DNA of 64,000 nucleotides from Photobacterium sp. TLY01 (GCF_021432065.1 NZ_CP090364.1:1936601-2000600), one strand, 5' to 3'. Counted from the stretch's first letter, positions 39,201 to 48,664 are shown. Notes: generated by a model from the letters alone, not told the origin. Numbers and translations: made by a program.

Positions 39201-39362
39201 AGGGTAAGAGGTCACCACCATGGCGTCTTTGATCGTAAACTCAGGATCTTCCAGCCGGCCTAATTCCAGAAATGCCATTGTCCCGCCGATCAGAAAGATC
39301 AGAGTCAGCATCCAACTGATGACTTTGTTTTTAATAAAGTATGTGGCTATATCTTGTTTCAT
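36288..39362 (-). CDS. RND-family multidrug efflux pump, inner-membrane subunit
   Basis: A 1024-residue proton-driven RND transporter with the two-fold repeat of TM1 + large periplasmic loop + five TMs. N-terminal MKQDIATYFIKNKVISWML, GRLEDPEFTIKDAMV and SYPGATAQQVEEEVTYPIEKAI are typical of the clade related to VexK/VmeI rather than AcrB. The TM4 region LGALVIALGMLVDNAIVVVEG contains the proton-relay acidic residue. Its ATG overlaps the adaptor stop (TAATG, 39360-39364). No TolC-type outer-membrane gene is adjacent, so it presumably uses a TolC encoded elsewhere. Substrates cannot be predicted. Confidence 0.93.
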   Translation of the reverse strand: MKQDIATYFIKNKVISWMLTLIFLIGGTMAFLELGRLEDPEFTIKDAMVVTSYPGATAQQVEEEVTYPIEKAIGQLPYVDEVNSISSRDLSQITVTMKNNYGPDDLPQIWDELRRKVNDLKPSLPPGVGVPKVVDDFGDVYGILLAVTGDGYTYRELNDYVDYLRRELELVNGVGKVQVTGTQQEQVFIEISMQRLSNLGISPDTIYGTLQQQNLVTSSGAIRVGDEYIRVQTTGEFQNADALGDLIIKDSGSQGLIYLRDVATIERGFKEVPDNLVSYNGKQALNLGISFVSGINVVEGGKRVMKRLAELKGQQPVGIDIGVVYSQPTEVDKSVSGFVVSLGQAVAIVIVVLLFFMGLRSGLLIGLILLLTVLATFVFMKWMAIDLQRISLGALVIALGMLVDNAIVVVEGILIGLQKGRTRLQAASDIVTQTKWPLLGATVIAVMAFAPIGLSQDSTGEYTRTLFTVLLISLMLSWFTAISLTPFFADLFFKSQKVAESAEENDDPYKGKFFVLYRQFLELCMRRAWLTVISLVVMLGVSLYGFTLIKQSFFPASTSPMFMVDIWLPEGTDIRATNDVLKQMQQQIEQNDSIDYVSTSAGKGSQRFMLTYSPEKSYAAYGELIIRVKQFDDVLPAMSQVQAIIVQGFPNVEYKLKQIMLGPSSGAKIEARLIGPDPTVLRGLAKDVTDIMRADAGTANIRHDWRERTKVLEPVFNESQARRYGITKKDVDDLLQMAFSGLSVGIYREGTTLMPIVARLPEQERVDINTIEGMKIWSPAVQGYVPLQQVISAVNLRWEDPLIARKDRKRVLTVMADPDPLGDETAATVQKRIQPAIEALDLPPGYALEWGGEYESSGDAKASLFSSMPMGYLMMFLITIFLFNKVKEALIVWATVPLAVIGVASGLLLLNTPFGFMALLGFLSLSGMLVKNGIVLLDQIEIEISSGKEKYQAVVDAAVSRVRPVCMAAITTILGMIPLLPDVFFKPMAVTIMFGLGFATILTLIVVPVLYRLFHSVPIPGRQM

Positions 39363-40450
39363 TATTTCGCAGCCTCCTGATCCACAACAGTCACATGCTG
39401 ACCATCACGGAGGCGGTTGACGCCTTCAGTCACAATCACGTCGCCTTCCTGCAACCCTGACATAATACGCACACCATCCGGGACGACTTTATCTGTCACA
39501 ATCTGGCGCTTGGTCACTGTATTATCGTCATTGACTACCCACACGAATTTATTGGCAGGGTTGATAGCATCGCCATCTTCATTGAACACGGCACTCAGAG
39601 GAATCACCGCTTCATCCGAGCGATAAACCTGTATTTTTTGTCCGTCCACTTTTACCTCGACCGAAGTGCCATCAAGAATGAACTGCTCTTGAGGCATTGG
39701 CATGGTGAGTGTGACTTTGAATGAGCCGAGCTCAGGATCCGGCTCTGTCGTAAACTCTTTCAGATACGCGGTATATTCTGTCCCGTCATCCAGTATCACT
39801 TTTGTTCCCGGCCGCTTATTTTGTACTTGGCTGGCGGTGCTTTTTGAGTAAATCATGTCCGGGGCCTGGATCAGGATATCCACATCAGTCGCGCTATGGA
39901 TATTCATCACAGCCTCGCCCACCTGCACGTTTTCAAACTGTTCAACAGGTACACGAGAGATCACCCCGCTGAAAGGGGCGTGCAATGCAGTGAATGTCAG
40001 ACGTAACTTGGCAAGGTTAAGCCTCGCCAGCGCAATTTGCCGTTGTGCAGCCAATTCATCGAACTGCGACTGAGCCAGATAGCCTTGCTTAACCAGTGTT
40101 GCCGAGCGGCGATACTGGCTGTCCGCCAGACTGAATTTCGCCTGCGCATCATTGACCGTCAACTGGTAATCGGTCGGATCAAGTTGCGCCAGCAGCTGGC
40201 CTTTTTTCACAAACTCACCGGGCTTGACGTTGACCTTGATCACTTCACCGGCAAGACGAAAAGACAGCACAGATTTATCAGCCGCCGCCGCGACGGCCGG
40301 AAAAGATAAAATCGGGGAGCTTTGCTCCAGTCCCACCCGATAGACGCTTACAGACGGCGGCGCCTTTAACTCAGACGGCAGCTCCTGGCCACACCCGGTC
40401 AGCAGTAACGGCAATCCCCAGAAAGCCGAACGTAATAAGGTACTTATCAT
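39362..40450 (-). CDS. RND efflux periplasmic adaptor (membrane fusion lipoprotein), second copy
   Basis: A 362-residue HlyD/AcrA-like adaptor. The signal peptide ends in lipobox LTGC with Cys20; residues about 60-100 hold the first half of the lipoyl/barrel-sandwich domain (GEVIKVNVKPGEFVKKGQLLAQLDP), then the helical hairpin (100-155) and the second lipoyl half with the beta-barrel. It begins one base after the preceding adaptor stop, so the two adaptors and the pump form one coupled operon. Confidence 0.9.
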   Translation of the reverse strand: MISTLLRSAFWGLPLLLTGCGQELPSELKAPPSVSVYRVGLEQSSPILSFPAVAAAADKSVLSFRLAGEVIKVNVKPGEFVKKGQLLAQLDPTDYQLTVNDAQAKFSLADSQYRRSATLVKQGYLAQSQFDELAAQRQIALARLNLAKLRLTFTALHAPFSGVISRVPVEQFENVQVGEAVMNIHSATDVDILIQAPDMIYSKSTASQVQNKRPGTKVILDDGTEYTAYLKEFTTEPDPELGSFKVTLTMPMPQEQFILDGTSVEVKVDGQKIQVYRSDEAVIPLSAVFNEDGDAINPANKFVWVVNDDNTVTKRQIVTDKVVPDGVRIMSGLQEGDVIVTEGVNRLRDGQHVTVVDQEAAK

Positions 40451-40451
40451 C

Positions 40452-41486
40452 TCAGAGACCCCGCTCCTTCACCCATTCACGAACAATCTGACCTTCTTTC
40501 AGCTCAGTGACACCAGAGGCGGCAATCACCGCACCGTCTTCCAATCCACTCACCACACGGGATTGTTCATCCAGCACCACTTCAACTTTGCTGATCTTGC
40601 CTTCCTCATTCACTCGCCACACATAAGTGCTGCCGTTTTCCCTGACAATCGTCCGCGCAGGCAATACGCCTGTCCCTGTTTGCGGCAACGCTACTTTGAC
40701 TTGCGCCGCCATACCGGGGAGTAAGTTTTGGTCAACCGGTTTTTCCATGGTGAGTGTGACCTGATAACTGGAGGTTTTGGTATCGGCTTCGGTGTCAATT
40801 TCCTTCAGGTTCGCCTGAAACACCTGATCCGGAATGGTATCGAAAGTCACCTGAGCAGAGGTCTGATCGCCAGAACGCATCCGATTCAGCAATTGCTGTG
40901 GCAACTGGAAGCTGACGTTGAGTAGCCCTTCACTCTGAATATGCATAATGGGCTGTTTCGCCGTGACATACTCATAATTGTTGGCCATGGAAATTGAGAC
41001 CACCCCATCATAAGGCGCAATCAGAGTCGCGTATTTCAGGTTAGCTTCCTGTTTATCCAATTCTGCCTTCGCCTGATTTCTGGCCGCCGTTGACTGGTCA
41101 AAATCCAACTCAGACACGACATTGGTTTTCAGCAATTCAGCATTGCGTTTGTACTGTACCTGAGCAAGGTTGTAGTTGGCCTTGGCTTGTTCAACCAGTA
41201 ACCTGAACTCATCGGTTTTCAGTTGCGCCAATCGCTGGCCTTTTTTCACTTCCTGCCCGTCCAGAACATCCACACTTTCCAGTACCCCCGAGACTCTGAA
41301 TGCCAGTACGGCCTTATCGCCGGCTTCCACCTGGGCAGGAAATGTCCGGTAGCTCTGACTGTTACCGACTTCAACAGTAAGCAATTTAACCGGTCGGGAT
41401 ACGGGCTCGGGCACCAATTTTGTTTCCTCACTACAGCCAGTGAGTACGCTCACCGACAGCGTCAGGGCCAGCAAAGTGAACCTCAT
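40452..41486 (-). CDS. RND efflux periplasmic adaptor (membrane fusion lipoprotein), first copy
   Basis: A 344-residue adaptor paralogous to its neighbour: lipobox LTGC with Cys18, lipoyl half VLESVDVLDGQEVKKGQRLAQL around 70-92, helical hairpin, and C-terminal membrane-proximal domain (SGLEDGAVIAASGV). Two different adaptors in front of one RND pump recall the V. cholerae VexIJK and V. parahaemolyticus VmeGHI type of operon (from memory). This is the promoter-proximal gene; GGAG precedes the ATG. Confidence 0.9.
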   Translation of the reverse strand: MRFTLLALTLSVSVLTGCSEETKLVPEPVSRPVKLLTVEVGNSQSYRTFPAQVEAGDKAVLAFRVSGVLESVDVLDGQEVKKGQRLAQLKTDEFRLLVEQAKANYNLAQVQYKRNAELLKTNVVSELDFDQSTAARNQAKAELDKQEANLKYATLIAPYDGVVSISMANNYEYVTAKQPIMHIQSEGLLNVSFQLPQQLLNRMRSGDQTSAQVTFDTIPDQVFQANLKEIDTEADTKTSSYQVTLTMEKPVDQNLLPGMAAQVKVALPQTGTGVLPARTIVRENGSTYVWRVNEEGKISKVEVVLDEQSRVVSGLEDGAVIAASGVTELKEGQIVREWVKERGL

Positions 41487-41552
41487 TCAATGCCTCTCCA
41501 ATTGAGTACGTCTGATTTATGCAACATCATGCTCTCTGTGAAACGCTAACAT

Positions 41553-41577
41553 AGCAAAAAAATGGCATTTTATTGCT
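41553..41577. promoter_or_regulatory. 25-bp near-perfect palindrome upstream of the RND operon, candidate operator
   Basis: AGCAAAAAAATG and CATTTTATTGCT form arms of 12 bases (11 pair) around a single G. It lies 67 bases before the first adaptor start and clear of the fumarase terminator, the expected place for a repressor or activator site. Confidence 0.5.
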
Positions 41578-41607
41578 TTCTTCCTTAATCAAAGGTTAAA
41601 CCAGTTC

Positions 41608-41640
41608 AAAAAAAAGGAGCCATTTGGCTCCTTTTTATTT
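41608..41640 (-). terminator. Rho-independent terminator of the fumarase gene
   Basis: Stem AAAAAGGAGCC (41611-41621) with GGCTCCTTTTT (41626-41636), loop ATTT, 33 bases beyond the fumarase stop; the A-run at 41608-41615 becomes the T-tail on the minus strand. Confidence 0.85.
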
Positions 41641-41672
41641 CAAATTATTTCAGCAGATAACACTTGAGCGTG

Positions 41673-43187
41673 TTACGCATCCATTTCAGCGATTTTGACT
41701 TTCCAGATATCCGGGCCGGTCTGGTGCGCATTCACACCGTCTGAATCGACAGCAACCGTGACAGGCATATCCTGCACTTCAAATTCATAGATAGCTTCCA
41801 TACCCAGATCTTCAAAGGCCACAACGCGCGATTTCTTGATCGCTTTCGCGACCAGATACGCCGCACCACCCACAGCCATCAGGTAGACCGCTTTATGGTT
41901 TTTGATCGATTCAATCGCAACCGGACCACGCTCAGCTTTACCAATCATGCCAATCAGGCCGGTTTCCGCCAGCATCATGTCGGTAAATTTATCCATTCGC
42001 GTGGAGGTTGTCGGACCGGCTGGACCCACGGCTTCGTCACCCACAGCATCCACAGGGCCCACGTAGTAAATGAAGCGGTTGTTGAAATCGACGCCCTCCG
42101 GCAGGCCCTGGCCGCTGCTCAGCATTTCCTGAATCCGCTTATGGGCAGCATCACGACCTGTCAGGATCTTACCGGACAACAGAACGGTTTCACCGGACTT
42201 CCATTGCTGAATTTCCTCTCTGGTGATGTTGTCGACATTGACACGACGCACATTCTGGCCCACTTCCCAGGTCACTTCCGGCCAGTCTTCCAGCTTAGGC
42301 GGTGTCAGTTCTGCCGGGCCACTGCCGTCCAGGGTGAAATGCACGTGGCGGGTTGCCGCACAGTTTGGAATCATACAAACCGGTTTAGAGGCCGCATGCG
42401 TTGGCGCTGTCTTGATTTTGATATCCAGCACTGTGGTCATGCCGCCAAGGCCCTGAGCACCGATACCCAGCTTGTTGACACGATCATAGATATCCAGACG
42501 CAGTTTCTCTTCCGCATTTTGCGGGCCGCGCTCGATCAGCTCATGAATATCAACCGCTTCCATCAGCGACTCTTTGGCCAGTACCGCGGCTTTTTCAGCC
42601 GTCCCGCCGATACCGATACCCAGCATACCCGGTGGACACCAGCCTGCGCCCATCAGTGGCACCGTCTTTTCAACCCACTCCGCAATATCATCCGACGGGT
42701 TGAGCATCACCATTTTGGTTTTGTTCTCTGAGCCGCCACCCTTGGCTGCCAGCTGAATTTCCACTTCGTTACCCGGCACCATGTCGATATGGACAACCGC
42801 AGGGGCATTATCTTTGGTGTTGATACGCGCTCCGGCAGGATCCGCGACAACCGATGCCCGCAAAGGATTGATCGGGTTGTTGTACGCCTGACGCACGCCT
42901 TCATCGATCATTTCCTGAACGGTCAGATCGCTGTCCCACTGGACGTTCATACCAATTTTCACGAAACAGGTCACAATACCTGTGTCCTGGCAAATCGGAC
43001 GATGGCCTTCGGCGGACATACGAGAGTTAATCAGAATCTGTGCCATGGCATCTTTCGCGGCCTGGCTCTGCTCTTTGTGGTAAGCCTTTTCAAGAGCCTG
43101 CACAAAATCCAGCGGATGGTAGTAGGAAATGTATTGCAGCGCGTCTGCCACACTGCTGATCACATCTTCTTTACGGATGACGGTCAT
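41673..43187 (-). CDS. fumA: Class I (iron-sulfur) fumarate hydratase
   Basis: This enzyme interconverts fumarate and malate in the TCA cycle using an oxygen-sensitive [4Fe-4S] cluster. The 504-residue protein contains the cluster-binding regions CQDTGIVTCF (Cys near 66), AGWCPPGMLGIGIGG and CMIPNCAATRH, and the C-terminal lyase part GPAGPTTSTRMDKF. It is about 45 residues shorter than E. coli FumA/FumB, consistent with the short form common in marine gammaproteobacteria. Single-gene unit, divergent from pabB with a 222-base gap holding both promoters. Confidence 0.93.
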   Translation of the reverse strand: MTVIRKEDVISSVADALQYISYYHPLDFVQALEKAYHKEQSQAAKDAMAQILINSRMSAEGHRPICQDTGIVTCFVKIGMNVQWDSDLTVQEMIDEGVRQAYNNPINPLRASVVADPAGARINTKDNAPAVVHIDMVPGNEVEIQLAAKGGGSENKTKMVMLNPSDDIAEWVEKTVPLMGAGWCPPGMLGIGIGGTAEKAAVLAKESLMEAVDIHELIERGPQNAEEKLRLDIYDRVNKLGIGAQGLGGMTTVLDIKIKTAPTHAASKPVCMIPNCAATRHVHFTLDGSGPAELTPPKLEDWPEVTWEVGQNVRRVNVDNITREEIQQWKSGETVLLSGKILTGRDAAHKRIQEMLSSGQGLPEGVDFNNRFIYYVGPVDAVGDEAVGPAGPTTSTRMDKFTDMMLAETGLIGMIGKAERGPVAIESIKNHKAVYLMAVGGAAYLVAKAIKKSRVVAFEDLGMEAIYEFEVQDMPVTVAVDSDGVNAHQTGPDIWKVKIAEMDA

Positions 43188-43409
43188 AATTGCCCTCGTT
43201 GCTTATTGTCGTATACGCGCCTGCCAATTGACGGGCCTGGCCCAGACCTATTGATGGTAGGGTGTCAGAGGCAGACCGAAATCTTGAGCTGAATCATCAA
43301 TACACCGGAAAAGTCGCGGTACAGACGTCGTATTTATTTCCGAGGTTATGATACTCTTGCCCGCAATCTCGCGCTATGCGCCAATCGAACACCTGTCACA
43401 AAAAAGAAA

Positions 43410-44786
43410 ATGAAATATTCTGCTGCCTCTCAACTCCAGGTCATGCATCTGGACTATAGCCAGAATGCAATTCTGGACTGGTTCGGACCACTTTCGGCCG
43501 CCCCTTGGGCCATGTTACTGCGCTCAGCGGCCCATGGTCATCCTGATAATCGTTATGACATTCTGGTTGCCAAGCCTCTGGCAACCCTTGAAACCCGAGA
43601 CGGTATCAGTGTGGTCACGGATCCAACCGGCCAGCAACAGAGCTCAGATCAAGACCCGTTTTCCTTACTGCACGCGCTGCAGTCCGAATTGTTACCGGCC
43701 TGCCCTGCCATTGACGATCTACCTTTTACCGGTGGTGCTGTGGGGTATTTTGCCTATGATCTGGGCCGGCAGGTCGAGAAAATCCCAACCCTGGCCATTC
43801 AGGATATCCAAGCACCGGACATGGCCGTAGGCTTATATGACTGGGCGCTGATTGCGGATCATCAGACCAGCCAGCTGACTCTGGTGGCGCCGGATACCTC
43901 AGCGCGATTGCAGTGGCTGCAGGCACAGCGGTCCACTCAATCTGATCAGCGCGAACCCTTCCGGCTGACCACTGAGTGGCAGGCCAATATGACACTCGAC
44001 AGCTATACCCGGAAATTCAATCAGGTGCAGGATTATCTGACTGCGGGTGACTGCTATCAGATTAATCTCGCGCAGCGTTTCAACGCCGGTTATCAGGGAG
44101 ATGAATGGCAGGCTTACCGGACACTGGAAAGCCAGAATGGTGCGCCCTTTTCAGCCTTCATTCGTCTTGACCAGGCCGCGGTCTTGTCTGTGTCGCCGGA
44201 GCGTTTTCTGAAACTCAAAGACAATAAGATTGAAACCAAGCCGATCAAAGGCACCCGCCCGCGTTCAGCTGATCCGGCCACCGATCAGGCCAATGCCGAT
44301 GATCTGAAACACGCAGAGAAAGACAGAGCAGAGAATTTGATGATTGTCGATCTGCTGCGCAACGATATCGGCCGGGTCGCATCACCGGGCACGGTGCGTG
44401 TCCCCAGCCTGTTTGCTATAGAAAGCTTTCCGGCCGTCCATCACTTGGTCAGTACCGTCACAGCCGAACTGGACCCCAAACAATACGCAGCAACCGATCT
44501 GCTCAGAGCCTGCTTTCCTGGCGGCTCGATCACGGGCGCACCGAAAGTTCGCGCGATGGAGATTATCGAGGAACTGGAACCACACAGACGCAGCGTTTAC
44601 TGCGGCAGCATTGGTTATATCAGCCGCTGCGGCCAGATGGATACCAGCATCACCATCCGGACGCTGATTACGTCAGAGACACAGATTTATGCCTGGGCCG
44701 GCGGCGGCGTGGTGGCCGACAGTGAGGTTCAGAGCGAATATCAGGAAACGCTGGACAAGCTGAGCAAAATTCTGCCAATCTTATAG
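43410..44786 (+). CDS. pabB: Aminodeoxychorismate synthase component I
   Basis: PabB converts chorismate plus ammonia from PabA into 4-amino-4-deoxychorismate, the first step to p-aminobenzoate and folate. The 458-residue chorismate-binding enzyme carries the PabB-specific PIKGTRPR (catalytic Lys) and the conserved LRACFPGGSITGAPKVRAMEII and AGGGVVADSEVQSEYQET blocks. PIKGT, in place of the PIAGT of anthranilate synthase, supports PabB rather than TrpE. It is followed 47 bases later by a Nudix gene in the same direction, as in E. coli pabB-nudL. Confidence 0.95.
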   Translation: MKYSAASQLQVMHLDYSQNAILDWFGPLSAAPWAMLLRSAAHGHPDNRYDILVAKPLATLETRDGISVVTDPTGQQQSSDQDPFSLLHALQSELLPACPAIDDLPFTGGAVGYFAYDLGRQVEKIPTLAIQDIQAPDMAVGLYDWALIADHQTSQLTLVAPDTSARLQWLQAQRSTQSDQREPFRLTTEWQANMTLDSYTRKFNQVQDYLTAGDCYQINLAQRFNAGYQGDEWQAYRTLESQNGAPFSAFIRLDQAAVLSVSPERFLKLKDNKIETKPIKGTRPRSADPATDQANADDLKHAEKDRAENLMIVDLLRNDIGRVASPGTVRVPSLFAIESFPAVHHLVSTVTAELDPKQYAATDLLRACFPGGSITGAPKVRAMEIIEELEPHRRSVYCGSIGYISRCGQMDTSITIRTLITSETQIYAWAGGGVVADSEVQSEYQETLDKLSKILPIL

Positions 44787-44833
44787 CAGACCCTCAACAA
44801 ACTGCCGGGAGGGGGCGCCATCAGAGAGTCCAC

Positions 44834-45442
44834 ATGTTAGTTCAGCATCACATGCTCAGTCGCTTCCTGCTTGCCCAGCCCGGTCAGTATGACCGAAGCC
44901 ATCAGAGACGCATCCAGCAACTGCTGCCCAACAGCAGTCGATTGAAGCCGGCAGCCGTGATGATTCCTCTGGTGGCAAGACCTGACGGCTATCATGTAAT
45001 CCTGACCCGGCGGGCAAACCATCTGAAACACCACCCGGGTCAAGTCGCATTTCCCGGTGGACGTTTCGAAACTGAAGACGGCGAACTGATGAATACCGCC
45101 ATCCGGGAAACACAGGAAGAGATCGGTATCCTGTGTGACAAGAAAGACATTCTGGGCCAATTACCTGCCCTCCCGACCCTCAGCGGTTATATGGTGACGC
45201 CATTTTTATCGACTGTTGCGGCCAGCTACCAGCCCGTACTCGATCCCAATGAGGTCGACAGCCTATTCGAAGTGCCGGTCACCTTCTTGCTCAATCCCCG
45301 CAATATGCGCACTCAGCGTTTTACCTTCAAAGGGAAAGAACACACCATTTATGCCATCCCGTATCAGGAATACTCCATTTGGGGTGCGACGGCTCAGATA
45401 GTCAAAGCCCTGTCGCATCAGATCTGGGTCGACAATCGCTGA
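44834..45442 (+). CDS. nudL: NudL-type Nudix hydrolase (predicted CoA pyrophosphatase)
   Basis: A 202-residue Nudix protein. The Nudix box is spread over FPGGRFETEDGELMNTAIRE followed by TQEEIGI, with the REx2EExG core. The upstream UPF0035 element (HPGQVAFPGGR) is the mark of the CoA-diphosphatase subgroup. Position behind pabB agrees with nudL. An alternative ATG at 44852 is possible but the first one is supported by a purine-rich AGAGAG upstream. Confidence 0.88.
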   Translation: MLVQHHMLSRFLLAQPGQYDRSHQRRIQQLLPNSSRLKPAAVMIPLVARPDGYHVILTRRANHLKHHPGQVAFPGGRFETEDGELMNTAIRETQEEIGILCDKKDILGQLPALPTLSGYMVTPFLSTVAASYQPVLDPNEVDSLFEVPVTFLLNPRNMRTQRFTFKGKEHTIYAIPYQEYSIWGATAQIVKALSHQIWVDNR

Positions 45443-45610
45443 ACCTTTCACCACCGGACACTCAAACGGCCTCACCTTTGGTGATCAAACTCTCATTTTC
45501 TTGCAACAAATGTTAAATAGTGAGCGAGTTTTTTCACAGATCATTTTTTCACGCTTTAAATAAGCGAAAATACCCAAGTTCCTGTTCCCTATTCAATGTT
45601 GGACTAACTT

Positions 45611-46891
45611 ATGCAAACGAAAACTGCATCTGTATCTTCTGCTTCCGCTGCCCCCAAAAGCCGCTGGTCTGCACAGGATACAACCTGGGTGCTTTCCCTT
45701 TTTGGTACGGCAGTTGGTGCCGGTATCCTGTTTCTGCCAATCAACGCGGGTATGAACGGCTTCTGGCCACTGCTGGCGATGACACTGCTGATTGGCCCGA
45801 TGACGTACTTAGCGCACCGCGGTCTGGCGCGTTTTGTCCTGTCTTCCGCGAAACCCGGCAGTGACATTACTGAAGTGGTGGAAGAACACTTTGGCGCCAG
45901 TGCCGGTAAATTAATCACCCTGCTCTACTTCTTTGCCATTTACCCGATTGTGCTGATTTATGGTGTCGGTATCACCAATACGGTCGATTCCTTCATGGTC
46001 AACCAGCTTGGCATGGTATCCATGCCGCGGGCTTTACTGTCTATCATTTTGATTCTGGGCATGATGTCCGTGATGATTGCCGGTGAAAAACTGATGCTGA
46101 AAGTCACTCAGTTTCTGGTTTACCCGCTGGTGGGCATACTGCTGTTTATGTCGGTATACCTGATCCCTGAGTGGAACTTGGCTTCCGTCAGCCTGGATAC
46201 GCTGCCGTCATGGGGCGATTTCGCGGTTACTCTGTGGATTACCATCCCTGTGCTGGTCTTTTCGTTTAACCACAGCCCGATTATTTCCGCCTTCTCACAG
46301 GCGCAAGCGCGCGAGCATGGTGAGCAGGCAGAAGAAAAAGCGTCCCGTATCCTGGCGCGCTCTGCCATGATGCTGCTGGGCTTTGTGATGTTCTTCGTGT
46401 TCTCCTGCGTCCTGAGCCTGAGCCCTCAGGATCTGGCGCAGGCAAAAGCAGAAAACCTGGCTATTCTGTCTTACCTGGCCAACAAACACGACAGTCCATT
46501 TATTTCATATCTGGGTCCGGTTGTAGCATTTGTGGCTATCGTGTCCTCTTTCTTCGGCCACTATCTGGGCGCGCGCGAAGGTCTGAACGGTCTAGTTTCT
46601 AAACAATTAAAGTCGGCTGGTAAGCAAGTTAACGAAAAGAATATTGACAAATTTACCGTTGTCTTCATGATTGCTACTATCTGGTTGGTCGCGACAGTTA
46701 ATCCTAGTATTCTTGGGATGATTGAAACATTAGGCGGCCCGATTATTGCGACAATCTTGTTCCTGATGCCGATGTATGCCGTACATAAAGTACCGGCAAT
46801 GCAGAAGTACAAGGGCGCGGTAAGCAACGTATTTGTCACGCTCATGGGTCTGATCGCGATTTCAGCCATTCTGTACGGGCTATTTTTCTGA
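45611..46891 (+). CDS. sdaC: Serine transporter SdaC (hydroxy/aromatic amino acid permease family)
   Basis: SdaC imports L-serine with protons. The 426-residue protein has 11 hydrophobic segments; [22 protein letters not shown] in TM1, [12 protein letters not shown] in the middle and [15 protein letters not shown] later are typical of SdaC/TdcC. It is followed by sdaA, giving a serine uptake-deamination pair, although a strong hairpin separates the two genes. Confidence 0.95.
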   Translation: MQTKTASVSSASAAPKSRWSAQDTTWVLSLFGTAVGAGILFLPINAGMNGFWPLLAMTLLIGPMTYLAHRGLARFVLSSAKPGSDITEVVEEHFGASAGKLITLLYFFAIYPIVLIYGVGITNTVDSFMVNQLGMVSMPRALLSIILILGMMSVMIAGEKLMLKVTQFLVYPLVGILLFMSVYLIPEWNLASVSLDTLPSWGDFAVTLWITIPVLVFSFNHSPIISAFSQAQAREHGEQAEEKASRILARSAMMLLGFVMFFVFSCVLSLSPQDLAQAKAENLAILSYLANKHDSPFISYLGPVVAFVAIVSSFFGHYLGAREGLNGLVSKQLKSAGKQVNEKNIDKFTVVFMIATIWLVATVNPSILGMIETLGGPIIATILFLMPMYAVHKVPAMQKYKGAVSNVFVTLMGLIAISAILYGLFF

Positions 46892-46941
46892 CACTCGTCT
46901 GTACAGCATTACTGACAAAATACGTAAAAGAACCGATACTT

Positions 46942-46979
46942 AAGAGCAGGGGAGCTTTCAGCACCTGCTCTTTTGTTTT
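46942..46979 (+). terminator. Terminator between sdaC and sdaA
   Basis: AAGAGCAGG (46942-46950) and CCTGCTCTT (46964-46972) make a 9-bp stem followed by a TTTTGTTTT tract. sdaA therefore probably has its own promoter or is reached by partial read-through. Confidence 0.8.
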
Positions 46980-47070
46980 GACTATACTCGCCAAGGAAGG
47001 GGTGGGAGTTCATAAAAAGATAACAGTCCCGGGCTGAGGCAAGATCGCTTCCCCGACTGAGGTACTACGC

Positions 47071-48432
47071 ATGATCAGTATTTTTGATATCTTCAAAATT
47101 GGTGTGGGCCCTTCCAGTTCGCACACTGTAGGTCCGATGAAAGCAGGTAAAGAGTTCGTTGATAACCTGCGTGAAATGGGAAAAATCAACGAGGTGACCA
47201 AAATCACCGTTGATGTGTACGGCTCTCTGTCTCTGACAGGTAAAGGTCACCACACAGACATCGCCATTATCATGGGACTGGCTGGTAACAGCCCTGAAAC
47301 TGTTGATATCGACAGCATCCCTGGTTTTATCGCCAGCGTTGGCGAAACCGAACGTCTTCCTATTGCCGGTAACATGCACACCGTGGACTTCCCACGTGAC
47401 GGCGGAATGAATTTTCACAATACCAACCTGCCACTGCACGAAAATGGCATGACCATTCACGCCTGGGCCGGTGACGAAAAAGTTCACAGCAAGACATACT
47501 ACTCTATCGGCGGTGGTTTCATCGTTGATGAAGAGAACTTTGGCAAAGAAGAAGAATCCGACGTCAAAGTCCCGTTCTACTTCACATCTGCACAAGAGCT
47601 GGTTCAGCATTGTAAAGAACAAGGCCGTTCGATCAGCTCTGTCGTGATGGCAAACCAGCGCGCGATGCACTCTGAAGATGAGATTAAAGATTACTTCTCG
47701 CGCATCTGGAAAACCATGCAAGACTGTATGGATCGCGGCATGAACGAAGAAGGCATTCTGCCTGGCCCACTGCGGGTGCCTCGTCGTGCAGCGGCACTGC
47801 GCCAGCAACTGATTACTTCAGAGCGTACCAACAGCGACCCGATGACAGTTGTTGACTGGGTGAACATGTACGCCTTTGCCGTGAATGAAGAAAACGCAGC
47901 AGGTGGCCGTGTGGTCACCGCACCAACCAATGGCGCCTGCGGCATCATTCCTGCAGTGCTGGCTTACTATGACAAGTTCATCCAGCCGGTCGGCGAAAAA
48001 GAATACCTGCGTTATTTCGCCGCTTCCGGTGCTATTGGCGGCTTGTATAAACGCAATGCATCCATTTCCGGTGCAGAAGTCGGCTGTCAGGGTGAAGTGG
48101 GTGTTGCCTGTTCTATGGCAGCAGCAGGTCTGGCAGAGCTGATGGGCGGTAGCCCGGAGCAAGTCTGTATGGCCGCTGAAATCGCGATGGAGCACAACCT
48201 GGGTCTGACCTGTGACCCGGTTGCCGGCCAGGTGCAGGTGCCTTGTATCGAGCGAAACGGCATTGCCGCAGTAAAATCGATCAACGCATCGCGGATGGCA
48301 CTTCGTCGTGCTTCTGAACCACGCGTCTCACTGGACAAAGTGATCGAGACCATGCTGGAAACCGGTAAAGACATGAATGCCAAATACCGTGAAACCTCTC
48401 AGGGCGGTCTGGCGATCAAAGTCATCTGCTAA
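47071..48432 (+). CDS. sdaA: L-serine ammonia-lyase (L-serine dehydratase), iron-sulfur type
   Basis: This enzyme deaminates L-serine to pyruvate and ammonia with a [4Fe-4S] cluster. The 453-residue single-chain form has the N-terminal beta domain starting [22 protein letters not shown] and the catalytic alpha domain with [37 protein letters not shown] and [23 protein letters not shown], which contain the cluster cysteines. Together with sdaC upstream it allows growth on or detoxification of serine. Confidence 0.95.
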   Translation: MISIFDIFKIGVGPSSSHTVGPMKAGKEFVDNLREMGKINEVTKITVDVYGSLSLTGKGHHTDIAIIMGLAGNSPETVDIDSIPGFIASVGETERLPIAGNMHTVDFPRDGGMNFHNTNLPLHENGMTIHAWAGDEKVHSKTYYSIGGGFIVDEENFGKEEESDVKVPFYFTSAQELVQHCKEQGRSISSVVMANQRAMHSEDEIKDYFSRIWKTMQDCMDRGMNEEGILPGPLRVPRRAAALRQQLITSERTNSDPMTVVDWVNMYAFAVNEENAAGGRVVTAPTNGACGIIPAVLAYYDKFIQPVGEKEYLRYFAASGAIGGLYKRNASISGAEVGCQGEVGVACSMAAAGLAELMGGSPEQVCMAAEIAMEHNLGLTCDPVAGQVQVPCIERNGIAAVKSINASRMALRRASEPRVSLDKVIETMLETGKDMNAKYRETSQGGLAIKVIC

Positions 48433-48459
48433 TCCCAGGGGACTATCCAGTCAATACAT

Positions 48460-48485
48460 AAAAGGAGGCTTGGGCCTCCTTTTTT
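48460..48485 (+). terminator. Rho-independent terminator of sdaA
   Basis: AAAAGGAGGC (48460-48469) and GCCTCCTTTT (48474-48483) around TTGG, followed by further T residues. Confidence 0.85.
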
Positions 48486-48634
48486 ATTCTCTGCGCTTCC
48501 TGTGTCTTCTGGGCCTTGGCACACTTCCCTGCCCCATTATTTCTCTGCACGCTGAAATTCGCCATGGCCTTGGCCTGGCTACCGCCATTTACTGAATCTG
48601 GGGCTCTTTGCTGAGAACAGCCAGCAAGCGGCAT

Positions 48635-48664
48635 AAAAAAACCCCGCACCTGACGGCACGGGGT
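48635..48664 (-). terminator. Rho-independent terminator of satP
   Basis: On the minus strand ACCCCGTGCC and GGTGCGGGGT form a stem with a GTCA loop (two G-T wobbles) followed by a seven-T run, 26 bases behind the satP stop. Confidence 0.8.

Noticed and set aside
41895-42731. 278-codon open frame on the plus strand
   Set aside because: It lies entirely antisense to the fumarase gene, whose protein is strongly conserved; the translation has no recognisable domain.
46980-47070. Glycine/serine riboswitch in the sdaA leader
   Set aside because: Only about 90 bases, with no recognisable aptamer core.
47065-47808. 247-codon open frame on the minus strand
   Set aside because: Antisense to sdaA, a conserved gene; no start context.
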